The position numbers and the translations under genes are program-made. From Oxyruncus cristatus (taxonomy: Eukaryota; Chordata; Aves; Passeriformes; Cotingidae), in assembly GCA_013399855.1 (NCBI GenBank), contig VXAY01007405.1, positions 350,264 through 414,263 of the forward strand: DNA of 64,000 bases. The letters run 5' to 3'. Of the stretch, positions 34,441 through 45,670 are shown piece by piece. Under the pieces are notes generated by a model that searched no databases, was not told the origin of the DNA, and saw nothing but the letters and a program-made list of their open reading frames with translations. Numbering within the stretch: the first letter of the stretch is position 1; every line of letters starts with the position of its first letter.

Positions 34441-36591
34441 AGACAACCAAGACACTTTTCTCTTTCACACTTTTATTAATGCAACTTAAATTAGGCTGGA
34501 ATTTCTGCACAGGGCCCCTTCGGGCTCCTCATCCAGCTGTGCCATAGCAAAAGAGGTACCTTAAGTTCAGCTGTGAATGTGATGATGCCACGTGCTGTGA
34601 TTATTCAACAGTGCTCCAGTGAAAGTTCAAATAGATTTTTTTTTTTTTTTTATACACAGTGATTATGAAAATAGAGTATTTCCACCCACCCCATACAATA
34701 TTTTACTTCTGCCAGCTACAAAATATGATAAAGAAAAATAATTCATTTATTTCTCTAGCCCCAGGCATCTTCTTCTACTGCAACACACACATCACCCCCT
34801 CCAACACTGAAAGCCTTGAGGTGGGAGAAAGGACTCCAGAATCACACTGAAATAGTTCCCTTCAATCCATGAGGTCACTTCACCAAGGATGGGGTGGTGT
34901 CCTAGAGCCTGATCCAGAGGGATCTGGAGGAAATAATCCCAATTCTGAGCCACGTGACCTCGGGATTTCGAGTCCTGGATGTTCATGTCACGCGCCTGAG
35001 TCAAGCCAAGTTGAAAATAAGGGAGAATCCTGCGATTCCTCCCCCCCGCCCCAAACCAATCCACAATAATCACTCATCTCCCCAGACTGGTGGCAAAGCA
35101 GCATTTTTGGAACAACAGACTGAGACAACAAAGACTTGAGGACAGGAAATTGCACTGCAAAGTGAGAGGCAACCCACTGAGGAACTGCGGAACTCCAGCT
35201 CCCGTGGCACTCAAACCAGCTCCCCAGGCTTTGGGATCCACTGGTTCTTACTCTTCCTGTGGATTTTGCACTGTAACAGCTGTATTTCCTTGGGACTCAA
35301 GGTGAGTTTTAACTTTGGGGTGGTTAAAGCATCTGAGGTAAGCTCTTCATGCACCTTTTTTTTTTTTTTTACATTTTTTGGTATCGTTTCTTCGTGTGCT
35401 TTTTTGATTGTGTCTAAAAGAAGTAGTTGAGAACTACACTGATCCTGCAGCCCCACACGAAGGGAGGCTCAGAGGCCTCTGCCCTGCACAGCTCACACAA
35501 AAACCAGCTTTCCCTGCTTTTTTTCCACAGGTAAAGGAAGTGTGGAAGGGACACTCGGCCCCGGGCAAGATGCTTTTACAGCCACGTTTAGCAGCCCGAA
35601 GTGGATCTGGCTGGGAAAAGGGAATTATGCCCATGCTTTTGAGGAGTATTTGCATAGTACACTGAGGGGAAACAGGGGCATTTCTTCATCTGCTGAAGGT
35701 ATGAGAGGAGGGGGGAGCAGGTGCTGTGGCCCCAGAGCTTCTCTCTGCACTGGGGACAGTTCTGTGTTTCCCTCTGTGCATTGAATTCCCAACAAAGACT
35801 GAGAAAGCTACGGGAACTCCAGGCTGGAGTGGCCAGGCCATGTGGAAGCAGGGGAGCTTTTCTTCCCCAGCTGTGATTGATAGTGCAATTTCACACTCAT
35901 TTGGAGAGGATTAACTAAGACAATCCCATTTCTGCCCAGGGATGTTCCAGGGTAACTCAATCCGGGCTGTGGGCAGGTGCCTGCAGGGGCAGCAGCTTCC
36001 TCGGCACATTTGAGGTGCTAAAGCTGCTCTAAACCTGCACTCAAACACAATTTATGACCTCTGGGGACAGTTCCACCCCAGTAGAGACCTGAACACATCC
36101 TGTGGGCACTGCGTGAGCACCCCTGGCATTGACACCCTGCAGGAATGAAGACACTGCCTGTAAATACACTTGTCTACCTGTAAACCTGAACTTGGTTTGC
36201 TACTATCCAGGAATAACGTTTTCTATTCATATTGCAGCTACAGATTTAATAAATAGAATTGCATATATTGTGCTTTATAAATTAAAATGCATTCCACAGT
36301 GAGGCAATGCTAAACAATGAAAGTCTTGAACCCATTCCCTCCCAGACCAGCCCCACTCTCTGCTTTCAGAGCCAGCCCCCTTCCTCACTCTGTTCACAAA
36401 GGGAGAAACTCTCTGTGTTTCCACCTCTGAAACAAAAATTCCCTCCCCACAAGTGATCAGAAAGAGTCTACTTAGGCACTACTGCAAATGGAAGTTGTCT
36501 AATAACCATTACTTCTAACTCAGGAAGGGGAGGAGGTGAAGAAAGTCACGACAAATGTTTCGATTCCTTCCTCTTCGCCGCGTTCTCTTCC
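34441..36591 (-). other. KCTD9: Probable KCTD9 3' UTR
   Basis: About 2.1 kb after the KCTD9 stop, without splice-supported exons. It includes a poly-T run on the + strand at about 34637-34652. It ends near an AATAAAA (- strand) in the context TTGCATTAATAAAAG. The extent is inferred from the poly(A) signal only. Confidence 0.5.
34472..34477 (-). terminator. KCTD9: Candidate KCTD9 poly(A) signal
   Basis: AATAAA read on the - strand, followed by GTGTGAAAGAG, a plausible downstream element. A second TTTATT near 34746 could be an alternative site. Confidence 0.45.
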
Positions 36592-39500
36592 CTATCTGAC
36601 GCTCTGGGACATGTGCAGGGGGGTCAGCATCTCTTCAAAGATGGCTCCTTTCACATTAGAGCCCCTCAAATTGGCTTCCTGGAGGTCACAACCTGATAGG
36701 TCACAATTCTGAAGGGGAAAAGAAAAAGAACTGTCAATGGAATGCACCCAGAACTCTGTTCAGAGCTTTACTCAGAGTACATTTACCTTAACTCCGTTCT
36801 AGCCTGAAGCTGAAGAGGTCAGCCCAAAGCCAGCAATCCCCCAAATTACCAGCTGGCTGTAGGATCTGAAGGAATAGGATGTAAAATGAATCCTAACTCA
36901 CTTCCAAATCAGTTCCTGCCAGCGTTGCTCCCCTGAGGTTACAGTTCTTTAGTTTGGCGTTTTTCAGCGTGGCGACTCGCAGGTTGATCCCTGTCATCTG
37001 ACTGCCCTCCATGTCCACTCCCTTCAGGTTGGCACCTGGAACACACACACAGAGGGGAGCTCTGTGAGGAAAAAAGGGGAAGAAACACAGCAGCTCCACG
37101 CTGGTGCTGCCTCAGAGCTGTGTGAATCGGAGGAGGACACGGGAATTTAGTGCCGAGACGGTCACACGCTCAGTCCAGCGCTTGTGGGCCCCTTCTCAGG
37201 GTGGTACAAACCCCAGCCAGACCTTTTATGGGCCATACAAATGTACAGACACAGGCTTCAGGTGGCACAAATTCACAAGGCAAAGACTTCTTACCTTCCA
37301 AATTAGCTTTAAGGCCTGATGGGTCCTCAAAGTTGCAGCCTTTCAGGGACGCCCCCTCTGCGTTGGAGCACAGCATCTTCACCCCTTGGAGGTTTGCACA
37401 CTGGCACAGACAGGAGTCAGTGAGAGCCAGAGGAACAACACCAAAACCAATCAAAACACAGGTTTAATTGCTGGTTTGGGAGTGAATCCCATCAAATCAC
37501 GACTGAGGGGAAGTGTAAAAGCTCTGGGAACTAGAGGAGCACAGCATCTTCACCCCTTGGAGGTTTGCACACTGGCACAGACAGGAGTCAGTGAGAGCCA
37601 GAGGAACAACACCAAAACCAATCAAAACACAGGTTTAATTGCTGGTTTGGGAGTGAATCCCATCAAATCACGACTGAGGGGAAGTGTAAAAGCTCTGGGA
37701 ACCAGAACAACTCCAGAACAGATCCAAGGACTCGATGTTTTACAGCGCTCTGTTCCAGCTCCTCGCCGTTAACCCAAGCCCAGCCCTCCCAAAGCTGCAG
37801 CAGCTCTTACATCCAGCACGGAGCCTGACAGGTCAGCCCTCTCCAGGTTGGCACAGCACAGGTTGGCGTGGGCCAGGTTGCAGCGGCTCAGATTGGCCAT
37901 CTTGAAGTTGATGTAGCGAAGATCCAGGCGGGAAAGATCCGCTCCGCTGAAATTGAGGCCCTGGGAAACCCAAAGGAATAACACCCGCCCCACCCCAAAC
38001 CAAAAAAAAAAAGGTTACAGAAGGGGAAGGGGGGGTAGGTCAGGACGCAGAGTTAAGATAATTGTGTGGATACGTGTGCATTAATATTTACAGTGTGTAA
38101 ATATCTATGGATAAATATAAATAATGGATAGAAATGCATTCCAATGTATACTGTGTATAAACATACACAGATACAAGATAGATGCAGACACCCACAGGTC
38201 CTGGGAGGAGCTGAAGACACCCCACAGGGAAAGGGGGCTTATAAAAAGGAGGGAGAGGGGCTTTTTATATGGGCCTGGAGGGACAGGACAAGGGGCAATA
38301 GGTTTTAAACTGAAAGAGGGCAGGGTTAGATGGGATATTGGGAAGAAATCCTTCCCTGTGAGGGTGGGGAGGGGCTGGGACGGAATTCCCAGAGAAGCTG
38401 TGGCTGCCCCTGGATCCCTGGAAGTGTCCAAGGCCGGGTTGGAGCAACCTGGGCTATGGAAGGTGTCCCTGCCCATGGCAGGGGGTGGAATGAGAAGACC
38501 TTTAAGGTCCCTTCCAACCCAAACCCTTCCATGATTCTATACAGATAAAAACACACAAGACCACTTATTCTACTACTTAAGACTAATGAAATATAAATGC
38601 AAAGCTCTCAAAAATTCTCCTGGGTTTATTTTACATTTCAACAAATTGCTCCCCCAGGAAAGCTTCCCCCTAAAGCAGGAATGCAGGCCCAAACCACCCC
38701 GAAATGCCAAGTCAAGGCCACTGGGCCACAGCTCAGGAGCAAAACTCAAAGAGAACACGTTGTTTGCATTTCACGTTGCAACGTTCCAGCACCAGACACC
38801 AACACCCCAGAGAGGGAGAGCACAAGGGGCAGTGGTTTTAAGCTAAAGGAGGGAGGTTTAGATGAGATGATGGGAAGAAATCCCCAGAATTTTGTTAGGA
38901 AGAGGAATGTGTTCTCACCTGACAGCGCAGCTCGGACTTGGTGGGTGTTGCCAGCAGGAACCGGACAAACTCCTTCCGAGAGATGGGAGAGTGATCCTCA
39001 GCTGGCTGGGAATTCTGTTGGGAATGTTGTTCAACAGCTGACACAGACAGCACTAAATTACACATCCCTCTGGAAGAGCAGGGCAGGTGCATTCAGGTGT
39101 TCAAACAAATTACCTTAATGGCTATTTCGAGGTGTTCGATCAGCGAATCGATACCAAAAAACCTGGCTTCCTCCAGCACACCTGGAAACAAAGAGGTTGT
39201 TATTTCCAGGGAACTGTTAATCCAGGAATCACCCTTCTCCCACAGACATTGTATTAGATGTAACTGGGCAGAGGAAAAGCTTGCTTGCAGCTAAAAGGAA
39301 AAAAAAAAAAAAAAATCACTCAGGCAGGACATTTGCAAGACCAGCATTGGGTTAAAGGTATCACCTCCAGAATTCCAGCCAGACATGAATCCAGGATGGA
39401 AAACTTTTAATGCTCCCAAGATAAACAAACAGCCTGTCTTCATTAAGTCAAGCAGTCTTCACTAAATGAAGTAACCTTCATTAAATCAAACAACACCTTC

Positions 39501-42500
39501 ATTAACTCAAGCAACGCGGAGCTGCAACGCTCGAGAATAAATCCCGAGGCAATAAAACTCCAGAGAAAACCACGGAGATGAGCACACAAAGGTCCCTCTG
39601 GCTTCACCTGGAGGGCAAAGCTTAACTCCCAAAGAGGAATAATTCAGAGGTCAGACAGGTAATACCTACCTAGCAAATTAATGCCATCATTTACAATGAG
39701 CTGTCCGTGACGTAAATAGTTCAAAATGGGCTCAAAATACTCGGGACTGCGGTCAATTAGGAATGCTCCTCTATGATCCTGCTTGTTCCCCCAAGCATCT
39801 GTTTCCACAACATATATATATATATAATTAAATTGGATATAGTAATATATAGAAGGTAATTTGATATATTAGCAGAAGAGCATTTGCTTCACTTGCAGAG
39901 TTTTATTACCGAAGGTGGCGGGGATGTGGAAAATTCCACGTGTTTTGTCAAGGAAGGAAAGGAAATCACCTTAAAATGAAACTTGCTGCTGCTCTAAATA
40001 GCTAAAATATTTTGTCAAATAGGTAAGAATAAAAGCAGCACTAAGGTCTGAGTCTGATTGTCTCCCAGAGGCTGCCCCGTGCTCCTGGATTCTCCTGACA
40101 AAACTGAGCAACCATAACATGAAAACTGAAAGCCAAACAAGCAAACAAACAAAAATGGGGACCCAAAACAATAACTGGGGGGGGGGAGTTGTATTTGCAC
40201 TTTGCCAGATGATGAACTTTAGGTGGGCAACAGAGAAATAAAGAGTTATTAAAAGAATAATTCCGTGTTCTGCTTTGGTACTTTAATATGCTTTTGATAT
40301 TTTACATTCTCAGCTTTTGCCTTTTCCCTACTTTGCTAACTTATTACTCAAAAAAAAATACAAGTTTATTTCAGTATACTCACCTTTATCTTTAAACATG
40401 TGGGCCAACATGCTGTCAGGTTCTTTGTTAACCAGAGTGCTCCTAAAAAACAAAGGCAATGCAGTTTCATTTTCACTTCACATATGAAGTGCTTAAGGAT
40501 TGATTTCTTGCAAAACTGTGGTGGTGATGAACACAAAACACAGAGAAAGCTGCAGAAGTCAAAGGCCTCCTACTTCACAATAAGTTATTTTTTCAAGCTC
40601 TTTGGCTGCACGGAAATCAAGGGGTTTTTTGAGACTAAAAGCATTTTTACCTTGTAGTGGTGAAGTATCTGCCTCCCACATTGAGTGTCAGCCAGTCTGT
40701 GTGGGACCCTGTCAGCTCCTCCTGAGCTCTCCCATCAGTCTGAGGATCTGCAGGTTAAAAGACACCTTAGGAATTCTTTATTTATACTGATTTTTATAAT
40801 AATTAATAATATGCAATTATATAATTAATATGACAAGTTCATAATAAGTTCTTACTACACATTAGTAGTTATTAGAAAAAATGTTTCCTAAGTCATTCCC
40901 TATGGTGTCTTCTGAAAACACCAGCAAAAAAAATCTTGGATTTATATGGAAGCAAAATAAAACCTTCTTCCATTAAATACAAAGGTTTATATGTTTTTTC
41001 TGTATTTTACATACTTACCAATGAAGGGCTCCCCTTCACAGACAAACAAAACATCATCATCCCTGAGAGAGGAGAGGAGAGGGCAGGGGGGAGAGGAGGA
41101 GAAGAAGAAGATTAATCATAATTTCTTGGCCACTTTCAGGTGAATTATAACCAGTTTGCCATAAACTGGCACTTCAGTAGCTGATTTTTATCTGGATTTT
41201 GCAGGTTCCAGTGGATTGGGATGGACTGACTTCACTAGGGGTTTATCTGCAGCGGCCGAGCAGGGCCCCATTTCTGCTACTCAACTGATTTTTACTAAAT
41301 AGTTGATTTTCTCCCCAGTCTGGGGCTATTCTGTGATGCCAAAGCAACGACAGAATTTGTCTCCTCTTCAGAAAAATCCCCATCCAAGGGCTGACTGGAA
41401 TAGTCATTGACATTGCCCTGGAATCAACACGGGGGGGATTAAAAGGCCTCACAGTTTGTATCAAGTTCTCATTAATCAACAGAGAAATGCTCTGAAGTTC
41501 AAAAGCCAGATTATTTTCTTCTGGAGGGATGAAAGGCCCCTTGGGCACCCAGGCTGGAAATTAAGAATATCTGGTTATTGATTAAAGAGGATTAACAGGC
41601 TGGTCTCTTAATCCACCCCCCTGATTTGCCTTTTATTGGCTAATCCTTACCTAATCAAAGCAATGTCATCAATGAGTCCCCCTTTGCCATTGTAAACACT
41701 GGTGGCTTTTATTCCAAGCTTGTTACTGGCCACAGAGAGCAAGTCTGAGAGGGTCCCATACACAGCCACGACCTGGGGAGACACGGGGAGGGGAATAAAA
41801 TCCACTGCAGGAAACTGGGCTCAGGTAGTTCTGCCACCTCAGCCTCACCAGGGATATCAAGATGGCTTATAGATCAATATATCTTAATATATCTTATATA
41901 TCCATATATTTTGTAGGTCAATATATCTTATAGAACACTGTATCTTGTATACTGATACATCTTATGTATCAACATATATACCATTACATCTTATATAACA
42001 ATATAACTTATATACCAATATAACTTATATACCAATATATCTTATGTACCAATATACCTTATATATCAATATATCTTATGTACCAATATAACTTATGTAT
42101 CAATATACCTTATATACCAGTATATCTTATATATCAATATATCTTATATACCAATATACCTTATGTATCAATATATCTTATATACCAATATAAGTTATGT
42201 ATCAATATATCTTATATACCAATATAAGTTATATACTAGTATATCTTATATATCAATATATCTTATGTACCAATATAACTTATATACCAATATAACTTAT
42301 ATATCAATATAGCTTATATATCAATATAACCTATATATCAATATAACTTATGTACCAATATAACTTATATATCAATATAACTTATATATCAATATAACTT
42401 ATATATCACTATAACTTACATACCAATATATCTTATGTACCAATATAACTTATATACCAATATAACTTATATATCACTAAATCTTATGTACCAATATAAC

Positions 42501-44094
42501 TTATATATCACTAAATCTTATGTACCAATATAACTTACATATCAATATCTCTTATATACCAATATAACTTACATATCAATATCTCTTATATACCAATATC
42601 TATTTACCAATATATGATATACCAATATATCTTAATATATCTTATATACCAGTAAAGCTTATATACCAATTAAGATCTTATATACCAATAGATTTTCATA
42701 TATCTTATACACTAATAGATTTTATATACCAACAGATCTTATATAGCAATATATCTTATATACCAGTATATCTTTTATCTCAATATACCTTATATTGAGA
42801 TGTATCTTCTATCTCAGTATATCTTAATGTATCTTATATATTAATACATGTTCTGTAGCAGTATAAGTTCTATACTAATATATCTTACAGGGAGAGGAAA
42901 ATAAATGTGGATTTTGGCTAAAAACCAAGCAAACAGACCCACTTTGATGGTAGAAAACTGCCTAAAAATGGGGTGACTTGCACAGCTCCCAAGACTCAAC
43001 AGCAGCAGTGAAAGGAATGTCGAGTAAGAATACGATGATCCAGTTTTTTATTCCTCTAAATATTGCTGTTTTCTCTGTTCCAAGCCTCTCCCAAGTGTAT
43101 TTCCCTCCCTAAAACCAAAGACTGAATTACAGTCACACTGTCTGCACTCGGGATGGAAAAAGGAGGATCATGGATACATTGAGAGCTGCAAAAAATTAAG
43201 GTACAGTCACATGAAGTGTCTTCAGTCCGGAGCCGCAGATGGGAAAAATCAGGCTCAGGGATAACATTTAATAGAAATACACCCCTAAAGTACAGTCACA
43301 TCAACAGTTTTACTGCAGATCCATGGAAAAATCAGGGTCACGGCCAACATTTGGAAGTGCGAGGTTCAAATACAGTCACAGTAACTTCTGCACTTGAGGT
43401 GTGGATGGAAAAATCAGGATCATGAACAGCATTTAACAGAAATACAGGATTAAAGAACAGTCGCATCAACTGTCTGGGGATGGAAATACCAGGATGACGG
43501 ATAACATTTAACAGAACTACAAGATTAAATACAGCCACAATAACTCCCTGCGGATGGGGGAAAAAAAAATCAGGATTATGGATAACGTTTAATAGAAATT
43601 CAGCATTAAAGTGCAGTCACATCACCTTCTGCACTCAGAGTGTGAGTGGAAACATCAAAATCAGGGCTTATATTTAGAATCGCATCACCGGGCCTTTCTG
43701 GCAGGGCCTAGAAATCAACTTTTTCCACCCCTGACAGGATCCCAGCGAGGTTTTAAACAATTTAGTGCCATTATTCCCGGGGTCCCCACACAGGGTCACC
43801 CCACCCCCAAGAGCGCTGCTCCCGCAGGCTGCGACTGACAGGACGCGACTCAGTAAGGACACGGAGCGTCCCTAACACCGACTCCCGCCTTGAACTCTCT
43901 GGGTTTCCCTCAGGACCCTCCCTCAGTGCGGATCAGGCCTGGCAGCCAACGGAGCGCACGGCCGGCAACCCCTGAGGGGCCCGGACCCCCTGATTTCGGC
44001 GCCCCTCGATGCAGGACCCCCCCGGCCGCTGCCCCCTAAGCCTGACCTTGCCGTTGCGGGCGCTGCCGTTCACGAACAGCGTCACCCGCCTCAT
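36592..44094 (-). CDS. KCTD9: KCTD9, BTB/pentapeptide-repeat protein, complete, 389 aa
   Basis: Substrate adaptor of CUL3 E3 ubiquitin ligases. Twelve coding exons on the - strand: 44094-44047, 41772-41651, 41062-41019, 40747-40651, 40442-40384, 39798-39670, 39181-39114, 39014-38919, 37960-37811, 37400-37295, 37035-36902, 36708-36592. They total 1170 nt in a single frame, giving 389 aa, the human length. Residues 1-70 (starting [11 protein letters not shown]) form the N-terminal ubiquitin-like/KHA region. [16 protein letters not shown] (about residues 89-104) opens the BTB/T1 domain, running to about 190. Residues about 222-375 are pentapeptide repeats (A[N/D]L-x-x pattern: [50 protein letters not shown]). 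It ends [11 protein letters not shown] before TAG. All junctions have GT/AG borders. The exon 10 acceptor region is duplicated upstream (37536-37706). Its promoter is shared with CDCA2. Confidence 0.97.
37365..37706. repeat. KCTD9: 171-bp tandem duplication spanning the KCTD9 exon 10 acceptor
   Basis: 37365-37535 and 37536-37706 are nearly identical (one visible difference at the end). Each copy contains the 3' splice site plus the first 36 bases of exon 10. The real exon is completed only in the lower-coordinate copy. The upstream copy keeps the acceptor at 37571 but runs into intron sequence and an in-frame stop about 25 codons on. Confidence 0.95.
38265..38545 (+). mobile_element. CR1 3' fragment (+) in a KCTD9 intron
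   Basis: Antisense to KCTD9. Starts GGGCCTGGAGGGACAGGACA and ends CCTTCCATGATTCTATA. A second short CR1 piece lies at about 38815-38885. Confidence 0.9.
41865..42890. repeat. ~17-bp AT-rich satellite, ~60 copies (KCTD9 intron 1)
   Basis: The unit is CAATATAACTTATATAC with variants (ATCTTATATAC, TATATCA). The array stretches about 1 kb and begins about 100 bases upstream, in transcript direction, of the exon 2 acceptor. It contains almost no GC. Confidence 0.95.
43125..43690. repeat. ~80-bp diverged tandem repeat, ~7 copies (KCTD9 intron 1)
   Basis: Each unit contains ACAGTCACAT(C/G)A, then GGATGGAAAAATCAGGATCA and ATAACATTTAATAGAAATAC. It lies about 350 bases from the KCTD9 first exon and ends where the CpG island begins. 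Confidence 0.85.
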
Positions 44095-44520
44095 GCTGCG
44101 CCCGACGCGCCGGGGCCGCCACAACACCCGGAAGTGCCGCGCGACGACTAACACGGCCCGCGGCCAATCACCGCAGCGCTGCGAGCACGCCTATCCAATC
44201 ACCGCCGCGTCCCAGCCGGAGAGGCGGGACAAAGCGGCGTTATTTGCATAAAGCGTGGCTTAGCGCCTGTGATTGGTCGCCGCGCGTCACGTGGGCGCGG
44301 CCCGTTGAATGAATTTATTGAATTCATTATCCCCCGCCCCCCTCCTCCGGCCAAGCGGTGGTGCGACTCAACGGCCCGTGATCCCTCCGCCAGCAAAAGA
44401 ATCCCCCCGGTCCACGCCGAGCCCTGCAGACCCACCCCGGGGGAGACGCGGCGGCGCCGGGGTCGCCTCCCGCGGGCCGCGATCCTTCTGGTGCTGTGTG
44501 AAACGGAGGTGGCTTTTTGG
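44095..44520. promoter_or_regulatory. CpG-rich bidirectional promoter between KCTD9 and CDCA2
   Basis: High-CpG sequence extends from about 43870 to 44830. Between the two genes are CCAAT boxes at 44164-44168 and 44195-44199 and an inverted one at 44272-44276. There is an E2F-like GGCGGGAC at 44223-44230, an octamer ATTTGCAT at 44242-44249 and a CACGTG E-box at 44288-44293. No canonical TATA for either gene. Spaced CCAAT boxes with E2F-like sites fit a cell-cycle gene such as CDCA2. Factor occupancy is inference. Confidence 0.75.
44400..44519 (+). other. CDCA2: Probable CDCA2 noncoding exon 1 (5' end uncertain)
   Basis: The GC-rich sequence ends at a good donor, TTTTTG|GTGAGAG, at 44519/44520, inside the CpG island and just upstream of the first intron. 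Another donor (GGAG|GTGGCT) lies near 44508. The 5' boundary cannot be read from the sequence. Exon 2 then begins at 45612 after TTTTGATAG. Confidence 0.45.
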
Positions 44521-45670
44521 TGAGAGTCGGGGGTGGATGGGCGAGAGGGGCGGGGGCGCGGAGGGATACGCGGTGGCGCGGCCCGGTTTGAACGTGAGGC
44601 GGGACGGGGTGAGGCGGGTTCGTGACGGGGTGCGGGGAGGGCGCGTGTGGAGGGGGGTCCGCCAGGCGTCCTGAGGGGTTTGGGGGGGTCGTCCTGCGGT
44701 TTGGGGAGCGCTGGTGAGGCGGCACGAAGGAATCGCGGGGTGTCTGAGGGGCTGCGAGCGGCGCTGGGGGTGTGTGGGATGGATGCGCTGTGTGGGGTAC
44801 GAAGGGCGAGCCTTGAGGGACGAGGGGGGGGGGAGTNTGTTTGTGTGTGACCTTAAAGCAGGAAAAGAAAAAAATAATTTACCAAGGCGGTGTTCACCGA
44901 CTTAATTCTGCTTCTAAGAACGCGCGTATTTGCAGAACCGAAGTTTCAGGCTGATGTTACTGAATTCTACATCGCCAATTTCAAATCCAAGGAACTAACG
45001 GCAGAAAAAAAAAAAACCACACAAAACCCAAACCAGACCAGTTAGCCTCTTAAATTTTCTAGTTAAAACTTCGTGGTATTAAAAAAAAAAAAAGTATTAT
45101 TGGTATTGTTCCTTCTGCTGGTTTCTTCCCAAGTCTTGTCTTCTCTGTCTCTCTCTCTACTGATACTAATGAGTGTTATAAAAATTAGCATTAAACTGCT
45201 GATATTTGTAGCAACACTTGGAGCAAAACAGTCACGGTGTGGTTGTGATTCATGTATTTTATGCACGCGTTTTATCTTGATATGAAGTTTGACAGATTGA
45301 AATCGTAGCCTTGTGTTCCCTCCCCCGTGTATGTTTATTGCTTGTACTATAATTATTGCTTATATTATGTTTATTATGTTGGTTGTATTATGTTTATTAT
45401 ACTGCTTATGTTGCTGTACATTCTTCTTTCCAGTTCCAGCCCCTTCTGTCCTTTCCCTGTAGCTTTCTGGAGATAAATTTCCCTTTCCACCATGCTGTGG
45501 AAAAACAGGTTGCTCGGGAAAAATGTGGGTTTGGGAGCAGCTTGAGCATGGTAGGGAACTCTTGCTCTTAGCAAAAAACTATAATAATCTGGGTTTTTTT
45601 CCTTTTGATAGGAAACTGTGATTACAGGAGCAAAGGCTGAGTGAATGTTTCTCGAAATAAATCCCAAACA

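Noticed and set aside
44290..44330. CHR-like cell-cycle element near GTTGAAT/TTGAATT
   Set aside because: Does not match TTTGAA or the accepted variants closely enough to claim.
45641..45670. Upstream extension of CDCA2 in frame (GTG start)
   Set aside because: No in-frame ATG before 45671. A GTG start is unlikely in this context, and ATG 45671 has a favourable A at -3.
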